From NCBI GenBank assembly GCA_046483285.1, contig JAWODN010000051.1, positions 1 to 39,859 of the forward strand: a stretch of 39,859 nucleotides of DNA, given 5' to 3'. Positions 39,196 to 39,859 of this stretch are shown in pieces (within the stretch, counting starts at the first letter, position 1; every line of letters starts with the position of its first letter). A program made the translations under genes and the position numbers. The notes beneath the pieces were generated by a model. The model was given only the letters and a program-made list of their open reading frames with translations. It was not told the DNA's origin and made no database searches. This DNA is from CAYRTV01 sp046483285. Its GTDB lineage: Bacteria > Acidobacteriota > Aminicenantia > Aminicenantales > Aminicenantaceae.

Positions 39196-39269
39196 CGTTA
39201 TTTTCATTTCTTGCGGGTGGCGAAACCGCCATGAATAATTAGTTCGAAAATAGCGATATAGTCCATTTT

Positions 39270-39296
39270 GCCTATCTTGTCTATCTGGTTTATCTG
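39270..39296. repeat. Nonamer tandem repeat (GTTTATCTG type), 3 units
   Basis: The units are GCCTATCTT, GTCTATCTG and GTTTATCTG, the third site of this repeat in the window. Confidence 0.6.
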
Positions 39297-39325
39297 GTCT
39301 GAAGAGGGCGGGAAAAGTGAGAAGG

Positions 39326-39370
39326 GCGAGACGAGCGAGACGAGCGGGAAAGGCGAGACGAGAGGGAAAA
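39326..39370. repeat. Purine-rich nonamer tandem repeat (GCGAGACGA type), 5 units
   Basis: The units are GCGAGACGA twice, GCGGGAAAG, GCGAGACGA and GAGGGAAAA. This is a different 9-bp unit from the neighbouring GTTTATCTG array, on a strongly purine-biased strand. Confidence 0.7.
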
Positions 39371-39398
39371 TTCATTTAATCGCTATTGAAAAATTTTA

Positions 39399-39427
39399 TT
39401 GAAAAATCAAATAAAAATCATTATAAT
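39399..39427 (+). promoter_or_regulatory. Promoter for tRNA-Asp
   Basis: TTGAAA (39399-39404), a 17-nt spacer and consensus TATAAT (39422-39427), 16 nt before the tRNA. Confidence 0.8.
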
Positions 39428-39443
39428 GACAGAATCTTGAGGC

Positions 39444-39520
39444 GGGGCCGTAGTTCAGTCGGTTAGAACGCCGGCCTGTCACGCCGGAGGTCGCGAGTTC
39501 GAGTCTCGTCGGCCCCGCCA
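39444..39520 (+). tRNA. tRNA-Asp (anticodon GTC), CCA encoded
   Basis: The acceptor stem GGGGCCG pairs with CGGCCCC, then discriminator G and an encoded CCA. The anticodon stem CCGGC/GCCGG holds CTGTCAC, anticodon GTC. The T-loop is GTTCGAGTC. Confidence 0.96.
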
Positions 39521-39709
39521 GATATGCCCTTTATCTCCAGCACTTTCCTGAGTTATTTATTCATTATTTCTTCATTATTTCAGCCTGGCTGATCTAAGAT
39601 CAAGAAAATAAAGTAATTATAAAAATCTCTTCAGGGGCAGGGGATGCTTAAAAGTGATTTTTTAGTATAGGTTCATCACGGAAATGGATACCTGGGATTG
39701 AAAAAAGAA

Positions 39710-39771
39710 GGGACATCGCGTAAGTTCCTCTTGAGAATTTAAATTTAAAAAAGGAGGAACAGCGATGTCCC
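39710..39771 (+). promoter_or_regulatory. Hairpin covering the transposase ribosome site and start codon
   Basis: GGGACATCGC (39710-39719) pairs perfectly with GCGATGTCCC (39762-39771), and GTTCCTC (39724-39730) with GAGGAAC (39754-39760). The paired bases take in most of the AAGGAGG ribosome site (39751-39757) and the whole ATG (39765-39767). Confidence 0.75.
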
Positions 39772-39859
39772 AAGCAATATTGTATCATGTTTTGGGTCTT
39801 AATGGATTTCATCAGTTGAGAGCCCGGAGGAAAGGCCGTTCTATTTTCTTGGAGGTGAT
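39765..39859 (+). CDS. Transposase start, ISL3-like family (truncated by window end)
   Basis: Only 31 codons are visible: MSQAILYHVLGLNGFHQL, then RARRKGRSIFLEV. The LYHxxGLxGxxxLR pattern is that of the N-terminus of ISL3-family transposases, as I recall it. AAGGAGG lies 7 nt before the ATG. The left inverted repeat of the insertion sequence should lie between about 39620 and 39700, but without the right end I cannot set it. A terminus-like AGCCTGGCTGATC at 39583 suggests the insertion may sit in or beside another repeat element. Confidence 0.65.
   Translation, partial: MSQAILYHVLGLNGFHQLRARRKGRSIFLEV

Noticed and set aside
38941..39375. 144-residue minus-strand frame
   Set aside because: It runs through the 38809 element and the purine nonamer array; its PDKPDRQDRQ-like text is translated tandem repeat.

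Overview
The window reads as chromosomal DNA of a roughly 50% GC, Gram-negative-type (diderm) bacterium. It carries TolC-type outer membrane export, lipoprotein and Tat signals, and MurA/MurB. The gene mix suggests a lineage near Acidobacteriota/Aminicenantota: a DUF4388-J-domain-TPR protein, HEAT-repeat and Gfo/Idh/MocA export proteins, M55 and S9 peptidases, a split NAD synthetase and a eukaryote-like citrate synthase. That placement is inference; no marker gene here settles it.

Layout. 1-1340: tRNA-Lys, tRNA-Glu, a small membrane protein, an HD-GYP remnant with an internal deletion, and tRNA-Val. 1525-6183: a housekeeping operon rplU-rpmA-obgE-nadD-rsfS-rlmH-dksA-like-comF. 6193-9712 (minus): Tat-exported oxidoreductase plus HEAT-repeat protein. 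9944-12886 (minus): hsp20 behind a HAIR-like operator, then nitrilase-nadE-rsmI. 13067-18846: DUF4388/J/TPR protein, secreted TPR protein, murB, DUF2520, NYN-domain and UPF0173 genes. 18881-19980: a pile of intergenic repeat elements. 20038-21659 (minus): murA-HIT. 21870-25157: homoserine dehydrogenase, exported M55 aminopeptidase, citrate synthase. 25428-26900: lemA-htpX. 26987-34218: an eight-gene run of ECF sigma factor, zinc-finger anti-sigma, Spy/CpxP-like sensor, TolC-like protein, MacA-like adaptor, ABC ATPase and two FtsX/MacB-type permeases, which reads as an envelope-stress-controlled tripartite efflux module. 34443-35624: an ATP-grasp ligase with a palindromic operator and a structured leader. 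35793-37925 (minus): an S9A prolyl oligopeptidase cut by one in-frame TAG. 38112-38783 (minus): an alternative-oxidase-family di-iron protein. 39444-39520: tRNA-Asp. 39765-end: start of an ISL3-like transposase.

Most notable. (1) A family of intergenic elements with terminal inverted repeats of the form TARCCTGRSTTATTCA. Their left ends lie 5-39 nt upstream of minus-strand start codons. Three long copies carry a conserved internal 14-bp inverted repeat with a compensatory change, and four copies carry an outward promoter-like TTGCAA-N17-TATGAA. (2) The single amber codon in an otherwise intact prolyl oligopeptidase, set against 40 called reading frames of which 20 end in TAA, 20 in TGA and none in TAG. 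(3) A three-way-junction leader RNA candidate before the ATP-grasp gene. (4) An AOX/PTOX-type oxidase with all six di-iron ligands. (5) A hairpin that would hide the ribosome site and start codon of the transposase at the right edge.
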